Shown: positions 46,424-57,064 of the stretch, in pieces
Position numbering within the stretch: the first letter of the stretch is position 1
Layout: each line of letters opens with the position of its first letter
Origin: Amorphophallus konjac
Lineage: Eukaryota > Streptophyta > Magnoliopsida > Alismatales > Araceae
NCBI GenBank assembly: GCA_022559845.1
Contig: CM040120.1
Location: forward strand, 167,320,334-167,384,333
Length of the DNA: 64,000 nucleotides
Direction of reading: 5' to 3'
Program-made: the position numbers and the translations under genes
Notes under the pieces: model-generated
Told to the model about the DNA's origin: nothing
Databases searched by the model: none
The model's input: the letters and a program-made list of their open reading frames with translations, nothing else

Positions 46424-48665
46424 TGATGGGGACATCCCTTGCCCCTCCACATTTTCTGAAGCTCGGATTGATCGTCGGTGTACGCCATTATGTTCCTCAT
46501 GTGTTTGTGAGTCCAGTCATGTAATTTTCTTATTTTTATTTGAGTCTTAAACAAGTAATTTTCCCTTTATTGAGTCATGTACCTAGGTTAGAAAGTCATT
46601 TTCCTAAGTCTTGAAGTCATTATGTTGGTTTGATAGGTTAATGGGCCCAATTCATTGGGCTAGGCCCAGGGGCGCCCCTCCCTTGGACTGTTTGGTCATT
46701 AGTTAGTTTGTCAGGGTCAGTTTGATCTTAGAAAAAGTGTGGGGTCTATAAATAGCTCCACCCCTCCCTCATTTGTAACAATTATGCTTGAATATTGAAT
46801 CCAGAAAATTTCCACACCTTCTAGTTCCCTCTCAATATCTCCCTCTCTCTCTCTCTTACTATCACTCTCTCTAAGTGGGTTGTGCCCCCTCTCTCTCTCC
46901 TCCCCACCCCAATTTCAAAATTCATTCTCTCTCCTCCCCATTCACCCCTCATTAAGTCCCCTTCCCCATGCACTCATTCAATTCCCCCTCCAACCCCTAG
47001 GTGGAAACCCCTTCTCCTAGGCACCTTTCCACTCTCCCAAGCAACCCTCCCTCTGCCCAAGACTGAAAGAGCCCTTCCCTAGGTCAAATTTTGAATTTCC
47101 CTCTCCCTTGGGCTGTGCTCTTTCATCTCCCCACCTCCCTAACCACCCAAGGTCGCACCCCCCCTTCCCCATCCACCAAATAACCCCTTGTTCATGCCCT
47201 TCCCCACACCCTCTCCTCCACCTATTCTGTCCATGTTGCAGGTTTTAGAAAAGCAGTGATTTGCAGTAGCAGCCACGACTTCCCCTGAAGGCTCCCGGTG
47301 GCATATTTTATATTGCTGGAATTTTCTCTAAGTCTTCTTTCCAACGGTGGTACTCCTGCCTGCATCCGAGTTCGGAGCTGTCCGGAGGAACGTCATCTTC
47401 AACGACTGCGTAATCTATCCCAGACTGAAGGCCAGAGCGATCTTGGAGGCCGTTCAGCAGCCAACCTTGGAGGAATTCGATCACGCTTCCTTCTACAAAA
47501 TTCTTCTTCGTCTAGTCCACCATCAGTATCAGAAGGAAGGACGCCAATCGCAGGCCCGAGCTATTTGTTCTAAATTTCTTTACCGGAGTGTGCAGTCTGC
47601 CCCCTGCAGGTCCAGGTTCGACCTATCTTCACTTCTCCGGCCACCATTCTCCTCTCTGACCTCGGATTGTGGCCCCGTCAATTTCTGCTTGAAGCTACTC
47701 CGACCACGATCGCGTAACCGCTAGTTTTGTTCGATTTGGAGTTCAGGAGAGACCGCAGTGCCTTCTGCAATCCACTATATCAGTTCTACATCAGTCAGAG
47801 GCAGAGTGTTGCTGTCCTGCTCCAGTCGCCGGTCCGATCAGCCCCGAGTTCCAGAGCTTCCCAAAAAATTCAAGCATCATCCTCGGCCAGCTGGGGAACT
47901 TTTGGCACCGGTTTCATCAAATTTGGAGCTCGGTTGAGTCTATGACAGCATCTTCATCGACAACCTATTTAGCAAAACTGAAGAGTGGCAGAACCGGTGA
48001 AGCTTGGAGAGTCGGCGTTCTCTTCATAATTTCCCCACCCTGCATGGCCGGCTGAAGGCCCCTCCCTACGTGGAGGTAATCTTGGTTGTAATAAGTCTAA
48101 CCCCCACCCCAAGAGCCCCCCTCCTGCGAGAGGTGTAGTTCATGTAATAATATTTTCGCAGATTTGAAGCGACACCGACGCGGCTTGCGGGCGCAAACCC
48201 TTGCCTCCCCGCTCGCCCCCGTCTTCGGCCGGAGTTGGCGTCTTCACGTCGGCTAGGTGAGCCTCGGTCTCCCTTTCCTTGCTGGTCAATATCACTTGCT
48301 TAGCTTAGTATTCTTGCTTTGCTGCGTCGGACGGAGAGCGAGGGCCCGACCCAAATTGCCGAACACGTGAGTGTCCATCGCGGGCGAGTTGTGAGCGAGC
48401 CATTTCAACCCACACCCATGGTGTGACGGCCGCCCGTGAGTGGGCATCCCTGGCCCAATTGGGGTTCTCCCCAAGCTTGCCAAGCACCGGAGCATCATTG
48501 TCCCACCCCGGACCCTCTCCATTATCGTTTAGTTGCCTACGGGCACAAGTGTGCACCAAGCGAGTGAGCCGCTCGAGTGGTATCATCGCCAATTTGCTTC
48601 CTTGCAACCTTAGGTCCAAGGGTCATATTGTCTTGTGGTCATCACCCCAAGGTGGTGTCACATCA
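46424..48665 (+). mobile_element. 3' LTR of element D
   Basis: 2242 bases, same TGATGGGG...CACATCA ends as the 5' LTR, TATA box at 46747-46754. Followed directly by the AATGT target duplication. Confidence 0.95.
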
Positions 48666-48670
48666 AATGT
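48666..48670. repeat. Target-site duplication, right copy, element D
   Basis: AATGT, matching 41293-41297. Removing element D and one copy brings the two halves of element C gag back into the same frame. Confidence 0.93.
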
Positions 48671-49273
48671 GGGGAGAGAAATTTCCGGGGCATTCTTTGC
48701 GGCAGTGACTTTCTTGAGTTGCTCTTCCATGCTAGCCAACTTTTGAAGGAGTAGAGCATTGGAATTTGACTCGACTGGGGCCGAATTTGGAATGAAAGAA
48801 TTTGGCATAGGCGTCCTTAGAATTTGGGGAGGTTGAAGGAATTGAGGCCTAGCCGCAGAATAACTTGCCTGTTGGGCCGGCATGGCCACAACGGGCGTTG
48901 GTGGACGTGAAGGATTTTTGTGCAAGACCGCCTGGTCAGTAGAAGCATGGTGGCCACTCACGGCTGGAGGGGGATTGGAAGATGAAGAGGGAACAGATTT
49001 CCCTTTCAAAGTGGCCTGAACTGCCTGCTGCTGAGAATCATCCAGTTGGGATAAAGCATGAATTAAATCATTGACATTGAAAGAAGGGGAGGTGTTCCCT
49101 GATGTGTCCTGATTGGATGGTAAAGCTTGAGAGGAGGGTTCAACCTCCTGAGTTGTGGTGTCAACCACATGAATTTGAGAATAATGAGCATGAGATGGAG
49201 GGTAGTCTCCCTCATGATAAATGGAATCCTGGGTCATAAGATTGACCAAAGATATTCTCCTCCACATCATCAT
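48671..49273 (-). pseudogene. gag N-terminal part of element C, split off by element D
   Basis: Starts at ATG 49273 (MMMWRRISLV). It carries the motif QATLKGKSV, matching QAILKGKSV in element B gag, and a coiled segment before the break. The frame meets the insertion at 48671 and continues on the other side at 41292. Upstream of the start is the leader. Confidence 0.88.
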
Positions 49274-49874
49274 AAAAATACATGTAGCTTGCCATGTTGA
49301 TGATTTTACCTGAACGAAGTTGCATATTCAAGTGGAGAGAAAGCTTAACTTGAAGGAATTATAACCACAATAACCACTCAACTCAATCAAATTTATGCAA
49401 ACAAGTTGTGATGAGCGTAAGCTTTTAGATTTAAGTTTGAGGTTAGGGTGAATTAAATTGAAGATCAATCCACTCCCTTTTGCAATGTGAACCCTAGTTA
49501 TGAATTTGAGTGTGATCTCTGGGTTAACTAGGTTATTTCTCTCTCCTCACCAACGATAGGTTGTCTAAACTCCAGGTACTTCAAGGTACAACCAGCCCGA
49601 CGTCCTTGAGGGAATCCATGGGTGCGGGGACTTACGGAGGTCTTGGAAAAGGAATTTCCGGTCCAAAGAGACGGAATGCTCAATGGAGGGTTATTCCAAT
49701 TCCAAGAAGGGGGTGCGGAATCCTAGTGTAGAGAGAGGAGGTCTCTCAACCAAGTGCCACAAAATGCAGGGTAATATAGTCAAATCAATCAGACATAATC
49801 AGATGATAAACATGTGAATCAATCCAGCATGAATGAACAGAGCAAGTAGGTTTCTGTAAACGCACAGAAAAAGG

Positions 49875-50235
49875 GCGACTTGACAAAAGTCGCTACCAGT
49901 AAAACAAACGACAGTGGGCCTGCCGTGAATTACTGCAAAGTGACAAACAGTCCAGAAGACGCGCCTTGATGTGAGGCGCTAATTATGAAAGGGACGCCTC
50001 GGTAAGAGGGCGTCAAAAAAATGAATGGTGCACAAGCTCACCTAAAACACGCCTTGCGATACGGCGCCGCACAAAGAAAGGATGCCCAGACCAAAGGGCG
50101 TGAATTCGCAAGGAGAAATAAAATGAACCAGAGATATGCTAAGACGCGCCTCCTCAGAAGGCGTTAAATAACAAAAAGACGCCTTGAACGAAGGCGTTAA
50201 AAAAAGAGGCACCTTGATGGAAGGCGTTAATTCGG
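49875..50235. repeat. GACGCC...GGCGTT palindrome array in element C leader
   Basis: Seven or more units, for example GACGCGCCTTGATGTGAGGC, GACGCCTCGGTAAGAGGGCG and GACGCCTTGAACGAAGGCGT, with 15-40 base spacing. Confidence 0.75.
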
Positions 50236-50274
50236 AGAATAACATATGCTCACAAACTGGATAATCCCGATGGG

Positions 50275-50420
50275 AGTGTGCAGTGTGCACGATGAAAGGT
50301 GCCCGTGCGGCACAAAGGAGGGTGCCACGTGGGGCACAATGGAGGGATACCGTGGGTACCAAAGGGAGGGGCACGCGCGGGTGCCAAAGGGAAAGGGCAC
50401 ACGTGGGTGCCAATAGGAGA
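50275..50420. repeat. Five short hairpins next to the element C PBS
   Basis: GTGCCCGTGCGGCAC, GGTGCCACGTGGGGCAC, GGATACCGTGGGTACC, GGGCACGCGCGGGTGCC and GGGCACACGTGGGTGCC follow at about 25-30 base steps. Arms are 4-5 bases with short loops and the arm sequence varies while pairing is kept. Confidence 0.75.
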
Positions 50421-50449
50421 GGGGTAATCAAAAGAAAAACAGTGGGTGT

Positions 50450-50467
50450 CCCACTGTGATCGCCAAT
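50450..50467 (-). other. Primer-binding site of element C
   Basis: On minus TGGCGATCACAGTGGGAC, one base different from the element B site, 3 bases after the LTR end TTCACA. Confidence 0.65.
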
Positions 50468-50470
50468 TTG

Positions 50471-51690
50471 TGAACACCTAAAAAGATGATCATCACTCCG
50501 ACATAAAAGGATAGAAGATAGGAAACTAAATAACTAAAAGGGGAGCAAGAGATTGCTATATGGAGGGTGATCGCCAGAGGGGTTACCTCAAAAAGAAGGG
50601 AGATTGATCGCGAATACCTGATGAAAACAATCATGCAGGATGATTGTAGATTTCCTCCTCCTCCTTCTACCGGCCGGCCGATGAAGGGGGTTTTTCTTCT
50701 TGATTACCCTTAAACAAATCACAAACAAACAAGATAAAAGGGATTAGCCAAGTGTGTGTAGTATCAACCCAAAGATAAAATAAGATGATGGAATATGAGC
50801 ATAAAGTGTGCACCTTTCGGTTCTTTTAAAACCCCTAAGAGAATTAGGGAAGGAAGGAGATGTGATGCAAAGCTAATGTAAAAGAATTATGATGAACGAT
50901 GATAAAACAGTAAACTAAAGAGTTCCCTGCTGTTCCTGACAACAGTAAAGGGAGAACCAATTAAGTCGGCTGATGCAATAGGAAGAAGAAAACCACCGCA
51001 GGAGCAAAGGATGCGCAGGGAAGAGGAGAGTGGAAAGCTTCTATGCGTGGAGAAGACCTATTTCTGCTATTACTAATCCCTCTTTTCTTCTCCCTTCAGC
51101 CAACCTTTTGCGAACTCGACCTAGGGATGCACTTATAGGGCGGAAAACACAGATCTAATGAGATAAGAATTGGCAATAGCCATCCACGGAAAGGTCTCTA
51201 GTTACCTAATCCAACAAGACGATCAAACAGAGCAGGCAACTCTCCAGGAAAGCTTTGTTCAATCAGGACACGGAAGGGAAAGAGACGACCTACATAAAGG
51301 CGTTATCTGAAATTCACGTCCTGGGTCGGGGCGTTAATTAAAATAACAACTGACATAAAGGCGTCAATTAATGGATTTAATTTTAGTAAGAAACACCTTC
51401 CTTATTTGAAAATGATGAAGCCACGCCTGAGGGAGAGGCGTTAATTAAAAACATGACCCAGAGAGGGACGTTAATTCTTATTTTTCCAATTTGAATGAAA
51501 TTCGTTAAATTCCAGAAACTGACGCCTCTAGGTTCAGTTGTCCTTTCTTTAAGACGCGCCCATGAGCAAGCCGTTATTTAAAACACGCCCTACTTCAAGT
51601 CGTGAATTACAAAAATAATTAGAAAAACACATAAATCACACAAAAATAGAAAAACTTCGTATTATGGAAATATTGAAGTTCACTTTGGGG
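50471..51690 (-). mobile_element. 5' LTR of element C
   Basis: Lower edge at 50471 (…GTTCACA on minus) beside the PBS. Contents on minus: GACG palindrome modules (about 51600-51280), TATAAG at 51137-51132, a GTTTTAAAAG... block, CGGCCGGCCG near 50676, and CCCCTCTGGCGATCACC near 50580. Similar to the fragment at 27180-28085. The upper edge is uncertain; 51690 is where sequence changes to that of the neighbouring LTR. Confidence 0.6.
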
Positions 51691-52708
51691 CGTTAACATA
51701 TTGACATGAGATTTGATCAACATAGTATCAATTTTGGCATGTCTACACACGTATAGCACATTCACGTTCGAAGTGAAAATCAGGAAAATCTGCACGAAAA
51801 CCCTATTCCACGCCCCAATCGTCGCCAGAATGACGGGGAAACACTTATAACCACCTCGCCAACCTTCCCCAAGTCGGAAGGGGCCAAACCACGCTCAAAA
51901 ACACTTAAAAATGGGTGATTACCATGAATCGACCCAAAATGACACACAAGGGGAACTGGCCTCCTACCGGTCCCAAATCACGGCCAAATGCAACGAAACT
52001 AGCGGGAATGGCATCCAGACATGCCAAGGGTTCGAATGATACTAATTATACTAAGAATGGTTGTTGTTTTCTGGCGAACCCTACGAACTCCTAAAATCAC
52101 GGTTTTACCTAAACGAGCCTAAACTCGCCCGTTCTAGCACCGAACAACATGAAATTACAGGAAAACGTGTAGGAAGAGTAGGTGATCCATCTCCCTACCT
52201 CCATCAAAGAAACCGTGCGCCGAAGCGACTAAACCATGCCGAAAATGCCAAATCAACGAACAGCGCCTTCTCAGAATACACCGAGGGATCGCGCCTCTCC
52301 ACGCTCAAACCGTCGCCCCATCCAGCGTCTCGATCACTCCATCGCGTCCTCACCTCGGCCAGCTCCGCAACGGTGTGCACCCCGTGCCGAGAGAACCAGA
52401 GGGGAGAGAGAACGAAGAGAGAGGGAGAAACGTGAGAAATGAGGGAGGAAAGTGGGAAGAAAAGAATAAATAGAAAGGAAAATTAGGATTTTTCGTAATT
52501 TTTGAAAATTCAATTATTAGCCGAAAATCCACTAATTCAGAAAAATATACAAAAATAGTCGAAACGATCCTCGGGAAAAGTACAGTCGATGAACTGAGAG
52601 ATAAAGTCACCATAGGGTTCCGTAACTAATACAAGAGAAAAACCCACACGGATCGTGAAACTCAACTCAAGACCCAATAAGAATCCGATAAGAATCCAGG
52701 GCATTACA
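51691..52708 (-). mobile_element. LTR of gypsy element E (probably 3' LTR)
   Basis: On minus it starts TGTAATGCCCTGG right after a polypurine tract (AAAGGAGGGGAGGA, 52722-52709) and the phrase TTGAGGATGAAATTTC, a typical chromovirus 3' border. A TATTTATT box lies near 52467-52475, then a CT-rich leader. Text such as TTAGGAGTTCG and TTTGATGGAGGTAGGG resembles the LTR of element G, so it is a related family. The lower edge is uncertain; it abuts element C. Confidence 0.6.
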
Positions 52709-53501
52709 TCCTCCCCTCCTTTAAGAAATTTCATCCTCAAAATTTAAGGAACGAATAAGAAGAAGCAGGGAAGAACAACCCCAAGACACAACTTGAAACA
52801 ACACGAATCTCGAGAAACATGATTCAGAGGGACATAGTCAGACCATAATCACAGGTACACGCTCTGAATCGAGCACGACACAAGTGAACACAAGTCTGAC
52901 ACCTCCGAAACAAGGCAATGCCGCTGATGTCTCACAGAAAAGGAGACACGACCCATGCCACGACAACAGATTTCGGGAACAGAAAACGACAGACATGGTG
53001 AGTATCAGCTTAAACAAGGAAACATAGTCCTCTCAGCAGACAGCTCAACACATCATTGGCTCCAGTGCCAAAGGTAACAGGGAACACCTGGCATAAAGGA
53101 CACCAATGATAGCACCGGACCACAACACAATCAAGTCATTCCTTGCTCAGATATTACATCTGATCGAGTCGCATGCTAACTCTACAAGGAGAAGAGAGTA
53201 CAACAAAGCTAACCGACAAGACCTGGTCCACACAGTGCCAAGACAGATACACAAAATCATAGAGAAACAGCGATAAAACAACAACAACAGCACTTGCAGG
53301 ATTCCGACTCTGTACTGAACATAGAACCACGGAACATAACCGCAAGCTGGGTCACATCAAGGCACAATGATAGTTGAACGCACGACCATAAGGGATGAGT
53401 CATGTATCGAGTAGCTTACCAAGAACAGACCCACGATAACAAAAATGACAATCTCGGGCGACGCATCTCAAGGACCACAATCACGTCTTGAGAGCATAAT
53501 G
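52709..53501 (-). other. Internal 3' remnant of element E
   Basis: About 790 bases upstream of the element E LTR. I find no integrase or chromodomain motif in any frame; it looks like non-coding 3' sequence or a heavily decayed end. It stops at 53501, where an LTR-like start on plus begins. Confidence 0.4.
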
Positions 53502-55560
53502 TTGGGTCCTACGGAGTGCAATCGGATCTAGAAGGGGGGTTAAATAGATCCTATTGATAGCTATGACCTATTTAAAACTTGAACTCTAAACACATGAATC
53601 ACTCCTATAAACCAATAAAACACTTAGACACATATCGCAGAGGAATAGATAGGACTGGAGCAAGTAATAATGTTAAAGCACGATGCTCAGTTCAAACATG
53701 TCGACACCCCGGCCAGCGGGTAGGTCGACACACCTTCTACAGATCCTGGCTATGTGAACACCACAGGTCGACACTCCCAGCGGGCAGGTCGACACACCTT
53801 CTACGGTTCCGAACCACAGAGATCTTAGATCAGAGTAGCTGGGTGTGAATATGACTTGCTTAGTGTTTGAGAACTGAGTTGATCACTAAGGTGCATGAGT
53901 GTTAAACGAGGTGACTTTCCTTGGCAAAGCTTTCACCTTGATACCTGTGTGCAATGGTGCAGCAGGCAGCCCAAGGAGCTAATGCGTTTAAAGACATAGG
54001 GGACAGCAGACTGCTCACTCATCGTGATACCTTCCTTTGCTAGGGAGATGCTTTGAATGTCTGTAAGCAAGAGTGCTGCAGACACCTGAGAAGATGCACA
54101 TTAGCAACGATAGCAGGAGGATCAAGATGAGAGTGTTGTGCAAGCAGAATGCTTGAGTGTGCAGAGAAAATAAATAGCGTAAGTAGCACACGAACCTGTC
54201 AAATGGGGATAGAAGTTATAGAACAAGCTCACAATGTATACAACCCACAACACAAGGATTTTAAGGTGGTTCGGTTGTTAGCCCACAACCTACGTCGACC
54301 CCACACCAAACTCGGTGTGGCTTTCCAGCTGACACACAACTTGATCCGCTGAGCAGCATAGCTTGCTTACACAGCTGAGCAACACAGCTTGCTTACTGCT
54401 GACTAACAGCTTGAATCACCCAGAGGATCTGATCCTCTCTTCCTCTGAAATCACAAAGGGAACCCGGTCCCTAGAACAGGGGATCGAAAAAGCTAGATGT
54501 ATTGGTGATAGACGAACCATATCAAATAGAAATTGAATACTGCAAGTGTAGTGGAGAAGGAATAGAGATTTTGTAGACACCAGCTAAGAGAATGGATCAA
54601 GACAACGGAGCTGATGGCTACAGCTACAAGATTGGATCCAAGGATCCTTTTCTTCAAACACCGGTAGACTGTAGGGTTTGTCTTATCTCTCAAGGTTGCT
54701 CTCTTCTTCTTCTACTACTCACAACACTGGACTATGTCAACCAAGTGCTGGGGCTACTCTCACGCTTTCTTAGGAATGTTTTTGGAGGTTGGTCTTGAGC
54801 GTGGCACTGTGTGGCCGGCAGCAGCAGCTCCTCTTCAGTTGAGGAAGCTTGGTAAAAATAGGTAAAAACTAGTTGTATAGTGAGGGAAAAATGGCGCCCA
54901 GAAGTCACAGATGGACCATTGTACCAGCTGTATTTTTCCCTCCATAATTTCCCTTGTGGCATGGGCCAGGGTGAAGTGAGAGCTTGGAGTCTTCCAGGCA
55001 AGTTCCATGGTCGACGGTGGCAGCACCTGGAAGAAGTGGCCAAGTCTTCTCATTCGGATGCTAGGAGATCTTTTCATTAAATGCTCCTATAGGCCTGCTA
55101 TCTTACATTGGTTGAGCCCAGCTTTTAGTACAAGGAAGCTACGTTGGCAGATAGTGGGAAGAATCAGACCAGATCTCCCATTAGACAGCATCAGATACTT
55201 ACAATGACTCTCCCTCAGAAATGCAGTCTTCTTATTCTGCTCAAGTGTACTCTTCTGCGAACTTGGCTGGTCGGACAGCCCATTGATCGACAGTGAGATA
55301 GAGGCAGACTGCGGAGTGTCCTATTCCTATCAGCAGACAGTCTGGACAGGCAGACAGATAAGACTGACATCGTGGCATACTGAAGTGGCTCTTCCAGCTG
55401 GATTTCTGACAAAACCATCCCCAAAAGGTAGATAAATGAAGGATAAGTGGTTAAGCGAAAAGTCAAGCCTTGGGACATGGTCCAGACCCTAAAATCCTTG
55501 ATTTTGATGATTTGCGGTTCCTTTTTCTCTCTCTGGATGGTCCATTGATCTGACAGTTTA
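53502..55560 (+). mobile_element. Unassigned LTR-like repeat F, left part
   Basis: Begins TGTTGGGTCCTACGG followed by GAAGGGGGGTTAAATAG, wording often seen at LTR starts of plant retrotransposons. It has GTCGACAC motifs (53699-53800) and the segment ATTTTAAGGTGGTTCGG (about 54261), also common in plant LTR sequence. It carries no long coding frame. It is interrupted by element G and resumes at 63302 with more GTCGACAC motifs. Family and orientation are guesses. Confidence 0.4.
55556..55560. repeat. Target-site duplication, left copy, element G
   Basis: GTTTA, repeated at 63297-63301. Confidence 0.88.
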
Positions 55561-55794
55561 TGTAACGACCCGAGAATCTGATTACCGGGAAGGCCCGATA
55601 ACCCGAGACTCGCACCGCCACCCACGAGTCCGAAGACTCGGAAGGGTTAAAAGGATGGTGTGGAGACTACACAAGTATCTTAAATAATTACAGAAATTAA
55701 ACAGTTATAGAATTAAGCAAGAAATAAATTAACATTTTACATGATACATGGTCCACAAGATATAATAGAATAACAATAGCAGTAGTAGTCCACA
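55561..55794 (-). repeat. Inverted copy of the LTR right end at the left end of element G
   Basis: TGTAACGACCCGAGAATC... is the reverse complement of 63296 down to 63063, with about nine differences by eye over 234 bases. Both element ends therefore read as the U5 end (…TTACA-3' on each outgoing strand). Homology stops at GTCCACA, three bases before the PBS. Confidence 0.93.
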
Positions 55795-55796
55795 GC

Positions 55797-55808
55797 TGGT
55801 ATCAGAGC
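55797..55808 (+). other. Primer-binding site of element G (initiator Met tRNA)
   Basis: TGGTATCAGAGC followed by GTGGTTGTGG, in the normal orientation for the plus-strand gag-pol but following an inverted terminus. Confidence 0.88.
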
Positions 55809-55958
55809 GTGGTTGTGGAATTATATGAGAATCATAAGTAATTGTAGTGGTCTACTAGTCCACAGCGATGATGTACAGTTGACACTGGCATCGGGCATCG
55901 TGTGTTTTGCTTAACCTTGCTATTTCCGTGTTTTCTATCTTTTGCTTCAGGAGCGAGC

Positions 55959-57023
55959 ATGGCACCGAGGTGGAGCAATCGCTCTCTGCAGGGGCAGTCG
56001 GCTGGAGGTCAGGTGATCTAGTAGGAGGTTCAGTAGGAGTAGGAGGAGCAGAGTAGAGTGCCACCAGTGGCTACCGAGGCAGCGGATGCTGTGATGTTTT
56101 CGACGGCCGAGGAATTCTTCCGTGGCATGTACCAGTTTATGTCATAGTAGTTCGGCGGAGAGCCTGGTTAGAGCTCGTCGACCAGGGGTGGGCCAGGCCG
56201 AGCAGTGAGGGATTTCATGCAGTTCCATCCACCTTACTATGGTGGTCAGCCAGACCCTGATATCACTCGGAGTTGGCTCGACGAGATGGAGCGAGTGTTC
56301 AGTTCCATGCGATGTACTGTGGAGGACAAGGTGATGTTGGCCTGCAACCAGTTGCAGGGCACAGCTCGGGAGTGGTGGTCTTCCGAATGGAAGACGTCTT
56401 TTCAGTCACGTCCCCTTGAGCAGATTGCGTGGAGTGACTTTTTCAGTGCTTTCGAGCGTGCCTATTATGCAGAGTATATTGCTACACAGCGGATGCGTCA
56501 GTTTTTGGAGCTGGTCGAGGGCAACATGTCCGTGTGGCAGTATAGGGCCCGATTTGTCGAGCTGGGTCGTTATGCACCTCATATCATGGAGCATGAGAGG
56601 GTGAAGACCGCGCAGTTCGTACAGGGCTTGAGGCAGGAGTTGAGGCACCATTTGATCGCAAATACGGCCACTGATTTGGAGACAGCGTCTCGTGTGGCGG
56701 CTTCTTTGGAGATGGATATGCAGAGGACTCGAGGACCGATTAGCCAGGGGTAGTCCTTGTTGGGTCGCAGCCAGCAGTCGGCTACTCAGCAGCAGGGTTC
56801 CTTTCAGCATGCGTCGGGTGGTTCAGGAGCGCCGGCACCGGCAACGTCGGTGATAGGATCTGCGTCTTTTGGCTCTAAGGTCAAGAAGTTCCACGGGAAG
56901 AGTTTCCAAAGGAAGAAGAAGGGATGCCGTGAGCAACAGGCATCATCGGGCAGTGTACAACAGCCGATTCCTTTTCAACGTCAGGGATCAGTGGGTGGAT
57001 CACGAGGACCGTATCCACGATGA
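55959..57023 (+). pseudogene. gag of element G
   Basis: ATG 55959 (MAPRWSNRS) opens a frame with TAG codons at 56019, 56022, 56034, 56040, 56145, 56148, 56169 and 56751. The capsid region is at 56205-56720 (YYGGQPDPDITRSWLDEME, GTAREWW, FVQGLRQELRHHL). A relic knuckle (RCDQLGHMARD, near 57073-57105) follows in another frame, with the first Cys lost. Typical of plant chromovirus gag. Confidence 0.85.
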
Positions 57024-57064
57024 AGCGAGTACCATCCAGGCAGGCAGTGCACAACGTCGATAGT

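Larger units (their letters stand above)
49274..50449 (-). other. Leader of element C with palindrome arrays
   Basis: Between PBS and gag on minus. It contains the conserved GACCTCCGTAAGTCCCC block (complement around 49625-49640), an array of GACGCC/GGCGTT modules (about 49875-50235) and a run of short hairpins next to the PBS (about 50275-50420). No coding sequence seen. Confidence 0.6.

Noticed and set aside
52061..52435. ORF in the element E LTR
   Set aside because: It lies antisense within LTR leader-like CT-rich DNA and has no recognisable domain.
53502..55560. Possible host gene in the non-gypsy segment
   Set aside because: Only short frames, LTR-like start, and the TGTCGACA motif continues past element G; looks like one split repeat.
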